Notes under the pieces: generated by a model
Databases searched by the model: none
Seen by the model: the letters and a program-made list of their open reading frames with translations, nothing else
What the model was told of the DNA's origin: nothing
Shown: positions 10,015-19,447 of the stretch, one piece after another
How the letters are laid out: every line of letters begins with the position of its first letter
How positions within the stretch are numbered: the first letter of the stretch is position 1
Origin: Hydrogeniiclostridium mannosilyticum
GTDB lineage: Bacteria > Bacillota > Clostridia > Oscillospirales > Acutalibacteraceae
DNA: 64,000 bases
Direction: 5' to 3'
NCBI RefSeq assembly: GCF_003268275.1
Contig: NZ_QLYR01000005.1
Location: 62,001 to 126,000 of the forward strand
Position numbers and translations under genes: made by a program

Positions 10015-11034
10015 TTAAAATTGTTTCAGAAACCGGACGTCATTTTCATAGAACAGCCGGAGATCATCGATGCCGTATTTTCTCATCACAAGGCGCTCGA
10101 GGCCCATACCAAAGGCAAAACCGCTGTAAACCTCCGGGTCGATGCCGCAGTTTGCCAGAACCTTGGGATGCACCATGCCGCAGCCCCAAAGCTCAATCCA
10201 GCCTTCCCCTTTGCAGAGGCGGCAGCCTTTACCATGGCACATAAAGCATTGGGTGTCCACCTCTGCTGAAGGCTCTGTGAAAGGGAAGTGGTGCGGGCGG
10301 AAGCGCACCACGGAGTCATTTCCATACAGCCTTTTGACAAAAGCCTCTTGAGTGCCCTTCAGGTCAGCAAACGTAACCCCCTTGTCAACGACAAGGCCCT
10401 CGATCTGGTGAAACAGAGGGGAGTGCGTGGCATCCGGCGTGTCGGAACGGTAAACGCGTCCAGGGGAAATAATGCGGATTGGCGGCTTCTCCTTTTCCAT
10501 TACGCGGACCTGCACCGGAGAGGTTTGTGTGCGCAGCAGAATATTGTCATTGATATAAAAAGTGTCCTGTGTATCTCTGGAGGGGTGGTTTTTGGGAATA
10601 TTCAGGGCCTCGAAGTTATAGTAGTCATATTCGACCTCGGGGCCTTCAACAATATCAAAGCCCATGCCTACAAAAATTTCTTTAATTTCTTCAAGCACGA
10701 TGCTGAGTGGATGCTGCGCGCCGAGCTCGCGTTTTTGCCCCGGCAGTGTGACGTCAATCCGCTCGTTTTCCAGCCGGTTTTGCAGCTCGGCCTCCCTGAG
10801 CTCGCGGGCCCGCTGTGTCAGCTCATCCTCCAGAAAGGAGCGGACATCATTGGCCAGCTGGCCGATGACGGGGCGCTCCTCCGGGGAAAGGCTGCCCATT
10901 TTCTTTAAAATAGCGGTCAGCTCACCCTTTTTCCCCAGATATTTGATGCGCAGGTTTTCCAAAGCTTTCTGCTCGGCTGCCTGCTTCAGTTCCTGAGAAG
11001 CCTGCATCCGGATTGCTTCTAGCTCTTGTCTCAC
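10015..11034 (-). CDS. pheS: Phenylalanine-tRNA ligase alpha subunit
   Basis: Catalytic subunit of PheRS; forms Phe-AMP and charges tRNA-Phe. The 339-residue length matches the Bacillus enzyme. It has an N-terminal coiled-coil arm (residues 1-85) and class II motifs: [10 protein letters not shown], the [12 protein letters not shown] motif 2 region, and [13 protein letters not shown] as motif 3. GTG at 11034 was chosen because AGAAAGGA lies eight bases upstream; the ATG at 11043 touches that site. First gene of pheST, directly behind a T-box. Confidence 0.95.
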   Translation of the reverse strand: MRQELEAIRMQASQELKQAAEQKALENLRIKYLGKKGELTAILKKMGSLSPEERPVIGQLANDVRSFLEDELTQRARELREAELQNRLENERIDVTLPGQKRELGAQHPLSIVLEEIKEIFVGMGFDIVEGPEVEYDYYNFEALNIPKNHPSRDTQDTFYINDNILLRTQTSPVQVRVMEKEKPPIRIISPGRVYRSDTPDATHSPLFHQIEGLVVDKGVTFADLKGTQEAFVKRLYGNDSVVRFRPHHFPFTEPSAEVDTQCFMCHGKGCRLCKGEGWIELWGCGMVHPKVLANCGIDPEVYSGFAFGMGLERLVMRKYGIDDLRLFYENDVRFLKQF

Positions 11035-11049
11035 AAAAATCATCCTTTC

Positions 11050-11320
11050 TAAATTTTCAAAATAAAAAACGCCTTCATCCCCAAGGGACGAAAGCGCACT
11101 TCGTGGTACCACCCTAATTTATGTCTCGACTTATACCGAAACACCTCTGTGGCCTCATAACGCTGCCAACCGTTGCAGCCTACTAAATACCCGTGAAGAT
11201 TCAGCCGCACCGCTCAAAAGGGAACTTCGCTCTTTTCCGCCACAGTATGCTTACAGCCGGCGGCATACTTTCTCTGCGCTGGTTTTCAAGAGGTACTTCC
11301 TTTTTCATCGCGTTTAACTT
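11050..11320 (-). promoter_or_regulatory. T-box leader (tRNA-Phe responsive) of pheST
   Basis: The 14-base T-box AGGGTGGTACCACG is present at 11102-11115 (- strand), directly before an intrinsic terminator: the stem pairs 11085-11096 with 11070-11080, and a T run lies at 11064-11069. Upstream are the structured stem I features. A TTC triplet followed by A at 11195-11197 fits a Phe specifier. Uncharged tRNA-Phe would stabilise the antiterminator. The T-box is seen directly; the specifier assignment is inferred by position. Confidence 0.92.
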
Positions 11321-11331
11321 ATATGACTAAA

Positions 11332-11360
11332 ATATTATCATATTATCATTTGTTTTTCAA
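11332..11360 (-). promoter_or_regulatory. Sigma-A type promoter of the pheST leader
   Basis: TTGAAA (11355-11360) and TAATAT (11332-11337), read on the - strand, are separated by exactly 17 bases. This places transcription start just before the T-box leader. Confidence 0.65.
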
Positions 11361-11441
11361 GGATTTCTTTATAAAAGAGATCACTCAAAGTATAATGGGC
11401 GAACCAAGTGATGTTTAATTTTATCAAAGACTAAAATCTTA

Positions 11442-11470
11442 TTGACTTTTACAGCCTGTAATGCTATAAA
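11442..11470 (+). promoter_or_regulatory. Sigma-A type promoter upstream of the DUF5722 gene
   Basis: TTGACT (11442-11447) and TATAAA (11465-11470) are separated by 17 bases. About 100 bases of 5' leader would follow, including the small stem GAAAGC / GCTTTC. Confidence 0.7.
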
Positions 11471-11577
11471 GAAGTTGTTTATAAAAAGCCGCGGCCCCAG
11501 TGGGAAAGCATCTAGCTTTCTGAGCGGAAAACTGCTAAATTATCGGGCCCGCTGCTTTACGTGAAGGGGGAGAAGCT

Positions 11578-13242
11578 ATGAAAATTAGAGCGATTGTAGC
11601 GCATAAGGACAAAATCCGGTTGCTGCTAGAGGGCTGCGACGGCAAATCGCTGACGGTAAACGCACAGGTGCCGTTGGTCTGCGGGAAGGACGATCCCGGC
11701 TTTGTGCCGGGGCGCGTAGTGGCTTCATATACAGTTTCCGCGGCGGAGGGGCAGGCTGAGTTTTCACGTTATGCTGATGGATACGATCTGCTGCTGTGCC
11801 GCTTTGAGGTATTTGCACCGGAACAGTTAGAAGGGGTCTGTTATGTCACGGAGTTTGACCATGCGGCCTCTGCAAGCCACGAACCATATCCCACTTTGCC
11901 GATTAAAGCAATTAACAGCGGGGCTGTGATGGCGGATTTTGAGGAGCTGGGATTTTCGCAGACCTGCTTCGGCCCTAACCAGGCTGCGTTAATGCTTATG
12001 CATCCGGGTGAAAACGCGCTTCCTTATGAATATAACGGAAAAACTTATTATTTTAACCGAACGGTGCTGCAAAAGACCGAAGAGCAGTTGATTCCTCTGG
12101 CACAGAGGAACATCCCTGCGGTCATGCGCTATATCAACAGTTCTTTTTTTCTTGGGGAACAAAGCGACCAGGAGATTGTAGACATCATACAGCATCCCGA
12201 CTATGATTATGATTACCCCTCCGCTTATATGGGGGCTTTTAATCTGCGCACGGAGGAAGGCTTCAATTATTTCTGTGCCTGTACGGATTTTCTCTTAGCC
12301 CGCTATACCCGGCCGGATAAAAAATATGGCTGGGCAATTTCCTTCGAGGTGGGTAACGAGGTCACCAGCCAGTATATCTGGGGGAATGCTGGCGAGATGA
12401 CCTGCGCCGAGTACATGCGGGAATATACCGAGGTTATGCGCATCTGCTGGCTGCTCTCACAGAAATATTGGGAAAACTTCCGCGTTCATACTTCTTTTGA
12501 CCAGTATTTTAACGGTTCCCATATGCCCAGTGAACCCAAACGGTTTTATGGGATTAGGGAGTGTATTGATGAAATTTGGAAAAATTGCCAGCGGGACGGC
12601 GATTTCCCCTGGAACATCGCTTTCCATCCCTATCCGGAGAACCTGTCGTTCCCGGATTTCTGGAATGACAGAGAACCAAACTGGACATTTGAAACCAGGC
12701 GCATCACATTTAAAAACCTGGAGGTTATGCCGGCTTATCTTGCCCAAGAGCACCTGCTTTACAAAGGAAAGCCCCGCCGGATCATATTGCCTGAGCAAGG
12801 CTTTAACAGCCGTGACGACGCTCCTTACACCGAAAAGCAGGGGATGTACGGCTATGTGCTGGCCTATCAAAAAATGAAAAAACTTGGTACCATCGATTTG
12901 TTCCTGCACCATAACTATTGTGATAATCCCGGTGAGTTTGGCCTAAACCTCGGGATCCGCCGCTATGGAGGAAAGGATTTCCTCCAGGAAGGCCTGGATG
13001 TCATCGGGGATAGAAAACCTATCTGTGATGCCATTGCGGATATGGACACGGCGCGCGAAGAGGACCGGGTGGCGGAGGCGCGCGCGTTTATTGGGGAAGA
13101 ACTATTTGATTATATGCTGAACCCGCCCGCGGTAACTGAAAAACCTGCTGGCGCCGATGGTGGCCTGCACCTGCCCGGACAGGGGAACCGCCGCAAAGGG
13201 AACAAAAAAGAGGAGGCTCCGGTCTCTAACTTCGACCACTGA
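11578..13242 (+). CDS. DUF5722-type TIM-barrel protein, putative glycosidase
   Basis: A 554-residue protein that I assign to the DUF5722 group, TIM-barrel proteins resembling retaining glycosidases. The first ~110 residues look like a beta-sandwich. The barrel carries two acidic residues in the places expected for acid/base and nucleophile: Glu261 in EVGNE and Glu406 in LPEQGF. A charged, Pro/Gly-rich tail (last ~45 residues) looks disordered. No signal peptide is seen, so it would act in the cytoplasm on imported oligosaccharides. GGGGGAGAAGCT precedes the ATG. It has its own promoter and terminator and no transporter beside it. The substrate is unknown. Confidence 0.7.
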   Translation: MKIRAIVAHKDKIRLLLEGCDGKSLTVNAQVPLVCGKDDPGFVPGRVVASYTVSAAEGQAEFSRYADGYDLLLCRFEVFAPEQLEGVCYVTEFDHAASASHEPYPTLPIKAINSGAVMADFEELGFSQTCFGPNQAALMLMHPGENALPYEYNGKTYYFNRTVLQKTEEQLIPLAQRNIPAVMRYINSSFFLGEQSDQEIVDIIQHPDYDYDYPSAYMGAFNLRTEEGFNYFCACTDFLLARYTRPDKKYGWAISFEVGNEVTSQYIWGNAGEMTCAEYMREYTEVMRICWLLSQKYWENFRVHTSFDQYFNGSHMPSEPKRFYGIRECIDEIWKNCQRDGDFPWNIAFHPYPENLSFPDFWNDREPNWTFETRRITFKNLEVMPAYLAQEHLLYKGKPRRIILPEQGFNSRDDAPYTEKQGMYGYVLAYQKMKKLGTIDLFLHHNYCDNPGEFGLNLGIRRYGGKDFLQEGLDVIGDRKPICDAIADMDTAREEDRVAEARAFIGEELFDYMLNPPAVTEKPAGADGGLHLPGQGNRRKGNKKEEAPVSNFDH

Positions 13243-13254
13243 TTCCTGAAAAAG

Positions 13255-13276
13255 CAAAAAAGCTCTTGCTTTTTTG
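13255..13276 (+). terminator. Terminator after the DUF5722 gene
   Basis: The stem CAAAAAAGC / GCTTTTTTG has a TCTT loop and the arms supply the T run. It ends the transcript just before rpmE. Confidence 0.7.
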
Positions 13277-13337
13277 TAATTTATATGTTAAAATCAATCT
13301 GTTATATTTGTAGTGTTAGCTGAAAGAGGTGACAACA

Positions 13338-13544
13338 GTGAAACAGAATATTCATCCTAAGTATGAAGAGACCAATATTACCTGCGCTTGTGGGAACGTC
13401 ATTCCTACCAGATCGACGAAAAAGGATATCCGTGTCGAAATTTGCTCCAAGTGCCATCCGTTCTTCACGGGTAAGCAGAAGCTCGTAGATACCAGCGGAC
13501 GTGTTGACATGTTCAAAAAGCGTTACGGCATCGAAAGCAAATAA
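13338..13544 (+). CDS. rpmE: 50S ribosomal protein L31 (zinc-binding type)
   Basis: A 68-residue ribosomal protein L31 with the full zinc set: CACGN and CSKCH supply CxC and CxxC. This C+ form is the housekeeping, zinc-replete version. The family motif HPKY opens the protein and KKRYG closes it. GTG at 13338 is used because AGAGGTG lies six bases upstream; the GTG at 13329 is part of that site. It is followed at once by a strong terminator. Confidence 0.95.
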   Translation: MKQNIHPKYEETNITCACGNVIPTRSTKKDIRVEICSKCHPFFTGKQKLVDTSGRVDMFKKRYGIESK

Positions 13545-13569
13545 TCAGTTCATCCTCTTCAGATTGGGT

Positions 13570-13603
13570 AGGCGGCGCATAACAATTATGCGCCGCCTTT
13601 TTG
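13570..13603 (+). terminator. Terminator after rpmE
   Basis: A perfect 12-bp stem AGGCGGCGCATA / TATGCGCCGCCT with a 5-base loop is followed by TTTTT. The tail runs into the ribosome site of the next gene. Confidence 0.9.
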
Positions 13604-13613
13604 GAGTTCATAT

Positions 13614-14234
13614 ATGAAAGATTATAAAACGGTCATTCAGGACTTGAGTACGGAATTTGTAGAAAAGCGTTCCCGTTTTATCGGCACCGTAAGGCATGTC
13701 GAGAGCGAAGATGAAGCACTTCGCTGCCTTGCCGAGCTTAAGAGTCAATATTGGGACGCAACCCACAATGTCTACGCCTACGCCTTGCGCGAGGGCCAGC
13801 TTCGCCGTTTTTCCGATGATGGGGAGCCTCAGGGTACGGCGGGAAAACCTGTTTTAGAGGTTCTGAGCAAGCCGGATATTACGGATTGTCTGCTTGTCGT
13901 TACCCGTTATTTTGGCGGTGTTTTACTGGGGGCCGGCGGACTGGTGCGCGCATATTCAAAAAGTGCCTCTATGGCGGTTGCGGAAGCCGGTGTTGTTACC
14001 ATGTCCCTTTGTGCTTGCTGCCGTGTTACTTGTACTTATAATCAGTATGGACGAGTCTCGGCCTTAATTCCGGAGTGTGATGGAGTGATAGATGATACAG
14101 CGTTTCTGGAAAATGTTTCGTTGACCTTCCACATGGACGAGGCAGTTTTAGATTATTTTGCAAAGAGACTTGCAGATGCAACCAGTGGCGCCTGTAGTGT
14201 TGAGAAGTTCTCAGAGGCATACTACAAAAAGTGA
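13614..14234 (+). CDS. yigZ: YigZ/IMPACT family protein
   Basis: A 206-residue member of the YigZ (UPF0029, IMPACT) family. The N-terminal domain (to ~125) has the hallmark blocks KSRFIG-like RSRFIGTV, FSDDGEPQGTAGKPVLEVL and TRYFGGVLLGAGGLVRAYS. The C-terminal DUF1949 domain resembles the EF-G domain IV/V fold, which is why a ribosome-related role has been suggested for the family; in eukaryotes IMPACT inhibits GCN2 by binding GCN1. The bacterial function is unsettled. The start at ATG 13614 has TTGGAG nearby. It stands between rpmE and dgt. Confidence 0.9.
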   Translation: MKDYKTVIQDLSTEFVEKRSRFIGTVRHVESEDEALRCLAELKSQYWDATHNVYAYALREGQLRRFSDDGEPQGTAGKPVLEVLSKPDITDCLLVVTRYFGGVLLGAGGLVRAYSKSASMAVAEAGVVTMSLCACCRVTCTYNQYGRVSALIPECDGVIDDTAFLENVSLTFHMDEAVLDYFAKRLADATSGACSVEKFSEAYYKK

Positions 14235-14280
14235 CGAACAAGCGGTTTTCAAATAATTTTGTGGCCTAAACAAAGGACTT

Positions 14281-14308
14281 TTGCTCATTTTTACATATAT
14301 ATTTTATA
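14281..14308 (+). promoter_or_regulatory. Candidate promoter for the dgt-dnaG-rpoD unit
   Basis: TTGCTC (14281-14286) and TTTATA (14303-14308) are 16 bases apart in an AT-rich gap. The match is moderate. About 60 bases of leader precede dgt. Confidence 0.4.
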
Positions 14309-14369
14309 GAAGGTTTTTTCGCCGTTGGCCGAAATCGTCTCAGAAAAGCTTGTGTTAGGAGGGGTTAAC

Positions 14370-15380
14370 ATGACTGTCCGCGAACGTACACAAGAGACCG
14401 AAAGCAGGATATTGTCGCCTTTTGCCGCCCTTTCAAGCAAAAGTAGAGGGCGCCGCCGCCCTGAAGATGAGGACGAGCTGCGCACTGTTTTTCAGCGTGA
14501 TCGAGATCGCATCATTCACTGTAAATCCTTTCGCCGCCTCAAGCATAAAACGCAGGTTTTTCTTTCGCCGGAGGGGGACCATTACCGTACCAGGTTGACG
14601 CATACGCTTGAGGTTTCGCAAATTGCGAGAACAATTGCCCGCGCGCTCTTATTGAACGAGGATTTGACAGAAGCCATCGCCTTGGCGCATGATCTGGGCC
14701 ATACGCCTTTTGGCCATGCGGGAGAACGGGCTCTCAACCAGTTGAACCCTAAGGGCTTCCGCCATTACGAGCAAAGTGTACGGGTAGTCGAAAAACTTGA
14801 AAAAAATGGCCGAGGGCTGAACTTGACGGAAGAGGTGTTGGATGGAATTTACTGCCACACCTGCGGGCAGGAGGCCTTTACATTGGAAGGACGGATTGTT
14901 CGCCTGGCAGACAGAATCGCCTATATCAATCATGACATTGAGGATGCGGAGCGCGCCGGCGTGTTGGATGAGCAGGAAATTCCCCGGGAAATCACCGCTG
15001 TATTGGGGGCAAGTAAATCGCAGCGTATTAATACGTTGGTGGAGTCCGCTTATCAAAATAGTCAGAGCGGAGCGATTGCCTTGGCGGAAAATGTTCAGAC
15101 CGCGTTTGACCGCCTGCACGCTTTCATGTTTTCTTCTGTTTATACCAATCCCAGCGCCAAAAAGGAAGAAGTAAAAGTGCCCAATTTGATAGAGGTGCTC
15201 TATCGTTATATGAAGGATCCGGATCATTTGCCGGAGCCATTTCGCCGTATCGCCGGGCAGGAGGGCTGTGAACAGGCGGCCTGCGATTATATTGCCGGTA
15301 TGACGGATCAATATGCGGTTCAGCTGTTCGAGATGCTTTACGTCCCGCGTTCATGGAATGGCATGCCAATGACTGTATAG
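14370..15380 (+). CDS. dgt: Deoxyguanosinetriphosphate triphosphohydrolase-like HD protein
   Basis: HD-superfamily dNTP triphosphohydrolase of 336 residues, predicted to cut dGTP or other dNTPs to the nucleoside and triphosphate. The metal-binding set is visible: RLTHTLEVSQ (first His), AHDLGHTPFGHAGE (His-Asp) and a later RIAYINHDIEDA (Asp). The RDRDRIIHCKSFRRL start is typical. ATG at 14370 follows AGGAGGGG by five bases; an upstream in-frame GTG-type extension to 14325 lacks a ribosome site. A dgt-dnaG-rpoD order is common in Clostridia, linking nucleotide pools to replication genes. Confidence 0.9.
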   Translation: MTVRERTQETESRILSPFAALSSKSRGRRRPEDEDELRTVFQRDRDRIIHCKSFRRLKHKTQVFLSPEGDHYRTRLTHTLEVSQIARTIARALLLNEDLTEAIALAHDLGHTPFGHAGERALNQLNPKGFRHYEQSVRVVEKLEKNGRGLNLTEEVLDGIYCHTCGQEAFTLEGRIVRLADRIAYINHDIEDAERAGVLDEQEIPREITAVLGASKSQRINTLVESAYQNSQSGAIALAENVQTAFDRLHAFMFSSVYTNPSAKKEEVKVPNLIEVLYRYMKDPDHLPEPFRRIAGQEGCEQAACDYIAGMTDQYAVQLFEMLYVPRSWNGMPMTV

Positions 15381-15446
15381 ACAGGAACAGGGCGCGCGGG
15401 GGCTAAGAACAATTAAAGCGTTTATTTTTAGAGAGGGGGAATCTCT

Positions 15447-17213
15447 GTGCCATTGCCTGATGCCTTTTTGCAGGAACTGAAAGTAAGGAATGACCTTACG
15501 GACGTCGTTTCCAGTTACGTAAATTTGCGTCGTTCCGGCAGAAATATGGTGGGGCTGTGCCCCTTTCATGGCGAAAAGACCCCATCTTTTAATGTTTATC
15601 CTGAAAACGGATCGTTTTACTGCTTTGGCTGTGGAGTAGGCGGAGATGTCATTACCTTTATCCGCAGGATTGAGAACCTGGACTATATGGAGGCTGTCCG
15701 TTTTCTGGCAGACCGTTCCGGCCTTCAGGTGCCAGAAAACGATGTGGATAGAGGCTTGTCCTCACTGCGGACCAAGGTTTTGGAGATCAACCGTGAAACG
15801 GCCCGCTTTTTTCACAGGCAGCTGATGCAGCCGGCGGGAAAAGCCGGGTTGGATTATTTGACGGGCCGGGGGTTATCGTTACATACCATTAAACACTTTG
15901 GACTTGGCTATGCGCCGGAGAACCGCAAAACGCTGGTGTCCTATCTACAACAGAAGGGATATACGGCAAATGAACTGATTCAGGCGAACGTAGCCTTTCA
16001 GGGAAGAAGCGGCGCGCCGGTCGACCGTTTTTCCGCCAGAGTGATGTTTCCCATCATCGACCTGCGCGGCAATGTTATTGGCTTCAGCGGCAGAGTACTC
16101 ACCGATGTCAAGCCCAAATACCTGAATACCTCTGAAACCCTAGTGTTTCATAAAAGCAACGGGCTTTTTGCAATGAACTTTGCCAAAAACAATGCCGATG
16201 GACAGTTGATTCTGGCGGAAGGAAACATGGATGTTATTTCGCTTCATCAGGCCGGGTTTACCAACGCCGTCGCGTCACTGGGCACGTCGCTGACGCCGGA
16301 GCAGGCCCATTTAATGGCAAAATATGCGAAAGAGGTAGTTATCTGCTATGATGCCGATGCCGCCGGTCAAAAGGCAACGGCACGGGCCATTCCATTATTA
16401 AGAAATGCAGGTCTGGAGGTCCGGGTACTAAACATACCGAATGGCAAAGACCCGGATGAATATATCCGTTCTTATGGCGAGCAGGGGAGCGCACGTTTTA
16501 GGCAGCTTTTGACCAGAAGCGGAAACGATATCGAATACCGGATATCCAAGGTTAGAAATGAGTGTAATCTGGAGATGCCAGAGGGTAGGGTTGCTTATCT
16601 GACAGGCGCGGTTGATATTTTGGCATCGCTGGATAGTGACATCGAACGAGACATCTATGCAGGCCGGTTGGCAGAAGAGACCGGCGTGGCTAAAGACTCT
16701 ATTCTCAGTCAAGTTCGGAAAAAGCGCGCCAGACAGGAAAAAACACGAGAGCAAAAGGAGTTTAGGGAATTTCAGCAGCAGGCCGTTGGACTGAAGGACA
16801 CGGTTAACCCGGAAAAATATAAGCATTTGCGGGCAGCTACGGCAGAAGAGGCCTTAATTGCCTATTTACTGCGTTTCCCAGAGGTTGGGAAAGAAGTTTC
16901 GGGAAAGCTGCCGTCGAACAAGTTCGTAACGTCGTTTAACAGCCGTGTATATGAGGCCCTTTTGGGAAAACTGAGTGGTGGAAAGGAAATTAACCTTACA
17001 GACCTTTCGGCGGATTTTTCCCCCGATGAATTGTCTGCGATTGCGAAAATGATTGCCGCTTATGCGAATAATGATTTTTCACCACAAGCCGTAGATGAAT
17101 TTATACAGGTAATTTTGCAGGAAAAAGAAAAAGAGAGCGTTTTACATGCGGAAGCATTACGTACTCAGGATATACAGCAATATTTGGATCGTTTGAAAGC
17201 TCAAAAAAAATAA
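15447..17213 (+). CDS. dnaG: DNA primase DnaG
   Basis: Makes RNA primers for replication. The 588-residue protein has the N-terminal zinc ribbon (Cys38, His41, Cys59, Cys62 in CPFH and CFGC), the RNA polymerase domain with GFSGRVL, the TOPRIM core (LILAEGNMD, then CYDADAAGQKA supplying the acidic metal ligands), and a C-terminal helicase-interaction region ending in a helix-rich segment. GTG at 15447 follows GAGGGGG by seven bases. rpoD begins 13 bases after its stop, so both share a transcript, the classic macromolecular-synthesis arrangement. Confidence 0.95.
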   Translation: MPLPDAFLQELKVRNDLTDVVSSYVNLRRSGRNMVGLCPFHGEKTPSFNVYPENGSFYCFGCGVGGDVITFIRRIENLDYMEAVRFLADRSGLQVPENDVDRGLSSLRTKVLEINRETARFFHRQLMQPAGKAGLDYLTGRGLSLHTIKHFGLGYAPENRKTLVSYLQQKGYTANELIQANVAFQGRSGAPVDRFSARVMFPIIDLRGNVIGFSGRVLTDVKPKYLNTSETLVFHKSNGLFAMNFAKNNADGQLILAEGNMDVISLHQAGFTNAVASLGTSLTPEQAHLMAKYAKEVVICYDADAAGQKATARAIPLLRNAGLEVRVLNIPNGKDPDEYIRSYGEQGSARFRQLLTRSGNDIEYRISKVRNECNLEMPEGRVAYLTGAVDILASLDSDIERDIYAGRLAEETGVAKDSILSQVRKKRARQEKTREQKEFREFQQQAVGLKDTVNPEKYKHLRAATAEEALIAYLLRFPEVGKEVSGKLPSNKFVTSFNSRVYEALLGKLSGGKEINLTDLSADFSPDELSAIAKMIAAYANNDFSPQAVDEFIQVILQEKEKESVLHAEALRTQDIQQYLDRLKAQKK

Positions 17214-17225
17214 GGGGACGATAAA

Positions 17226-18320
17226 ATGGGTATGCCGGATAAAAAAACAGTAATTAGAGATTTAATAGAACAGGGAAAGGCCAAGGGGCAGCTATCTACC
17301 AAAGAGATTCTGGATGCGATAGGGGAATTGGACTTCGAGCCTGAACAAATAGAAAAATTTTATGACACCTTGGAGTCGCAGGGTGTTGAAATTATAGAGG
17401 ATTTTAATGATATCCAGTTAGCTGACTTGGAATTTCTGGCCCAGGAAGAAGATGAGGAAGATCTTGAAAACGCCTTAAATACAGACGGAATTGCCATTGA
17501 CGACCCGGTTAAGGTTTACTTAAAGGAAATCGGCCGTGTGCCGCTGCTGACGCCAGAGGAGGAGATCAACTTAGCACTGCGCATTAATGATGGCGACGAA
17601 GCCGCTAAGAAAAGGCTTTCAGAGGCAAACTTGCGCTTGGTGGTCAGTATTGCGAAACGGTATTTGGGCCGCGGTATGCAATTTCTGGACCTGATTCAGG
17701 AGGGAAACCTGGGCTTGATTAAGGCCGTTGAAAAATTTGACTACACAAAGGGCTTTAAATTTTCTACTTATGCAACGTGGTGGATTCGTCAAGCCATTAC
17801 CCGTGCAATTGCAGATCAAGCCAGAACCATTCGGATACCAGTGCATATGGTGGAAACCATAAACAAGGTTAAAAAGGTTTCAAGCCAGCTTCTGCACACA
17901 AACGGGCACGAGCCTTCCGCCGACGAGATCTCCGAGGAACTGGATATGCCGGTTGACAAGGTGCGCGAAATTATGCGGGTAGCCCAGGAGCCGGTGTCGC
18001 TTGAGACTCCGATCGGCGAAGAGGAAGACAGCCATTTGGGAGATTTTATTCCGGATGACGAGGCGCCGGCGCCGCAGGATGCAGCTTCTCATACATTGCT
18101 AAAGGAACAGCTGGCGGATGTTTTGGACACGCTTACCCCGCGGGAGGAAAAGGTACTCCGGCTTCGTTTCGGCCTGGAGGACGGCCGTTCCCGTACCCTA
18201 GAAGAGGTAGGCAAGGAGTTTAATGTTACGCGCGAGAGAATCCGCCAGATTGAAGCGAAGGCACTGAGAAAGCTCCGCCATCCCAGCAGAAGCAAAAAGC
18301 TGAAGGACTTTCTTGATTGA
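17226..18320 (+). CDS. rpoD: RNA polymerase primary sigma factor SigA
   Basis: Housekeeping sigma factor, 364 residues. The N-terminal region 1.1-like domain and acidic stretch ([13 protein letters not shown]) precede region 1.2 ([17 protein letters not shown]), region 2 with [17 protein letters not shown] for -10 recognition, region 3 and region 4 with [18 protein letters not shown] for -35 binding. AAGGGGACG lies before ATG 17226. The candidate promoters listed in this window fit its TTGACA/TATAAT preference. A small hairpin, AATCCTGT / ACAGGATT (18349-18374), follows but lacks a T run. Confidence 0.97.
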   Translation: MGMPDKKTVIRDLIEQGKAKGQLSTKEILDAIGELDFEPEQIEKFYDTLESQGVEIIEDFNDIQLADLEFLAQEEDEEDLENALNTDGIAIDDPVKVYLKEIGRVPLLTPEEEINLALRINDGDEAAKKRLSEANLRLVVSIAKRYLGRGMQFLDLIQEGNLGLIKAVEKFDYTKGFKFSTYATWWIRQAITRAIADQARTIRIPVHMVETINKVKKVSSQLLHTNGHEPSADEISEELDMPVDKVREIMRVAQEPVSLETPIGEEEDSHLGDFIPDDEAPAPQDAASHTLLKEQLADVLDTLTPREEKVLRLRFGLEDGRSRTLEEVGKEFNVTRERIRQIEAKALRKLRHPSRSKKLKDFLD

Positions 18321-18408
18321 CGCATGAGAGGCTTTTTGAGAACGCGTGAATCCTGTGCCGGTGGGAACAGGATTACCATGAAGGGCGATGAATAGGAGGG
18401 TCAAAGCG

Positions 18409-18807
18409 TTGCATATGACATTGGAGGCGGATTATGCGGTTCGTTTTGTCGATTTTCTCGCCTCTTGTAAGGAAAAGACAGGAGCTCATACAATTTCTGA
18501 GCAAACGCAGGTACCGTTGCGTTTTACCCTTAAAATTTTGAGAAAGCTTGTTGACGGCGGTATTGTTCAATCCTATAAAGGGGCAAGGGGAGGCTACCAG
18601 CTCTCCCGATCGCCGGGTAAAATAACATTGCGCGAGGTGATTGAAGCAGTGGAGGGCCCCTATGTAATCAACCGCTGTCAAAAGGATGATTCACCCTGTG
18701 GCTATGCGGAAAGCTGCCGCTTTCACAGGGTATATCATAAAATTTCTCAGATGGTCCGGGATGAATTGGACGCTTATACCTTCGCTTTGCCAGAGGAGAA
18801 AATATAG
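18409..18807 (+). CDS. Rrf2 family transcriptional regulator with Fe-S cysteine triad
   Basis: A 132-residue Rrf2-family regulator with an N-terminal winged helix (residues 1-60; LRFTLKILRKLVDGGIV, then KGARGGYQLSR wing). Three cysteines at 90, 97 and 103 (RCQKDDSPCGYAESC) match the spacing of IscR/NsrR-type [2Fe-2S] or [4Fe-4S] sensors. TTG at 18409 was chosen because TAGGAGGG lies eight bases upstream. iscS/iscU are not adjacent, so it is not the usual IscR operon. It may regulate the unknown gene 66 bases downstream or distant iron, redox or NO genes. Confidence 0.85.
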   Translation: MHMTLEADYAVRFVDFLASCKEKTGAHTISEQTQVPLRFTLKILRKLVDGGIVQSYKGARGGYQLSRSPGKITLREVIEAVEGPYVINRCQKDDSPCGYAESCRFHRVYHKISQMVRDELDAYTFALPEEKI

Positions 18808-18873
18808 AACTGTAATTGTTGCAAAAGTTATCAATTGTTTTTATCTATACATATAACAAGGATGGGAAAGGTG

Positions 18874-19380
18874 ATGGAAAAGAGTATAGAAGAGGTGGTT
18901 GGTGAGCTCCTTCATGGGGATATACAACAAATTGCAAAAGAACTGGTTGCATATTTGCGAACAAACGGTATGGACTTTGAACCGGGAAAAGGCTACTGGG
19001 AAGATCAATTATATTGGATGGTAAAATACCAGGGTGAATACATATGCTACATTTTGGTTAACGGTACTGGTGACGAAGAAAAATTTGCACCTTTTACTGT
19101 TTGGTCGGATGATAGCAACTCTGCTTGGTACAAGGACTTTCCACTGGACGAAGCGATGAAGGAGCTGGCTTGGAAGCATGTGGACTTTTGCGAGAATTGC
19201 GGCGGCAGCTGCAGCCCGGGCAAGAGTAAGATAATATTCGGCAGGGAGTTTCATCGTGTCTGCCGTACGACAATGAGATTTATTAACCCAGATCTTATGG
19301 AATTGGCGTGTATAAAAAAGATGGTGGAGATCAGGAAAAAAGATGTTCTTAAAGGCTTCAGTAAAATTTACACGGGGTAA
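18874..19380 (+). CDS. Unrecognised protein with C-terminal cysteine motif
   Basis: I do not recognise this 168-residue soluble protein. The N-terminal helix-rich part (KSIEEVVGELLHG) leads to an alpha/beta middle with aromatic-rich YWEDQLYWMVKYQGEYICYI and the acidic TVWSDDSNSAWYKDFP. The C-terminal half has FCENCGGSCSPGKSKIIFG and HRVCRTTMRF, four Cys that could bind a metal or act in redox chemistry. ATG 18874 has GGGAAAGG just upstream. It follows an Fe-S type Rrf2 regulator on the same strand and may be its target or a sensor module. Confidence 0.6.
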   Translation: MEKSIEEVVGELLHGDIQQIAKELVAYLRTNGMDFEPGKGYWEDQLYWMVKYQGEYICYILVNGTGDEEKFAPFTVWSDDSNSAWYKDFPLDEAMKELAWKHVDFCENCGGSCSPGKSKIIFGREFHRVCRTTMRFINPDLMELACIKKMVEIRKKDVLKGFSKIYTG

Positions 19381-19447
19381 ATTGATTTGTACTGAGATGG
19401 GAGCTTCGGGCTTAAATAGCGGAAACTTCCTTCAGCATGATGAAAAT

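Noticed and set aside
18349-18374. Hairpin AATCCTGT / ACAGGATT after rpoD as a terminator
   Set aside because: There is no T run behind it, and the next ribosome site follows within about 15 bases; it may be a processing site at most.
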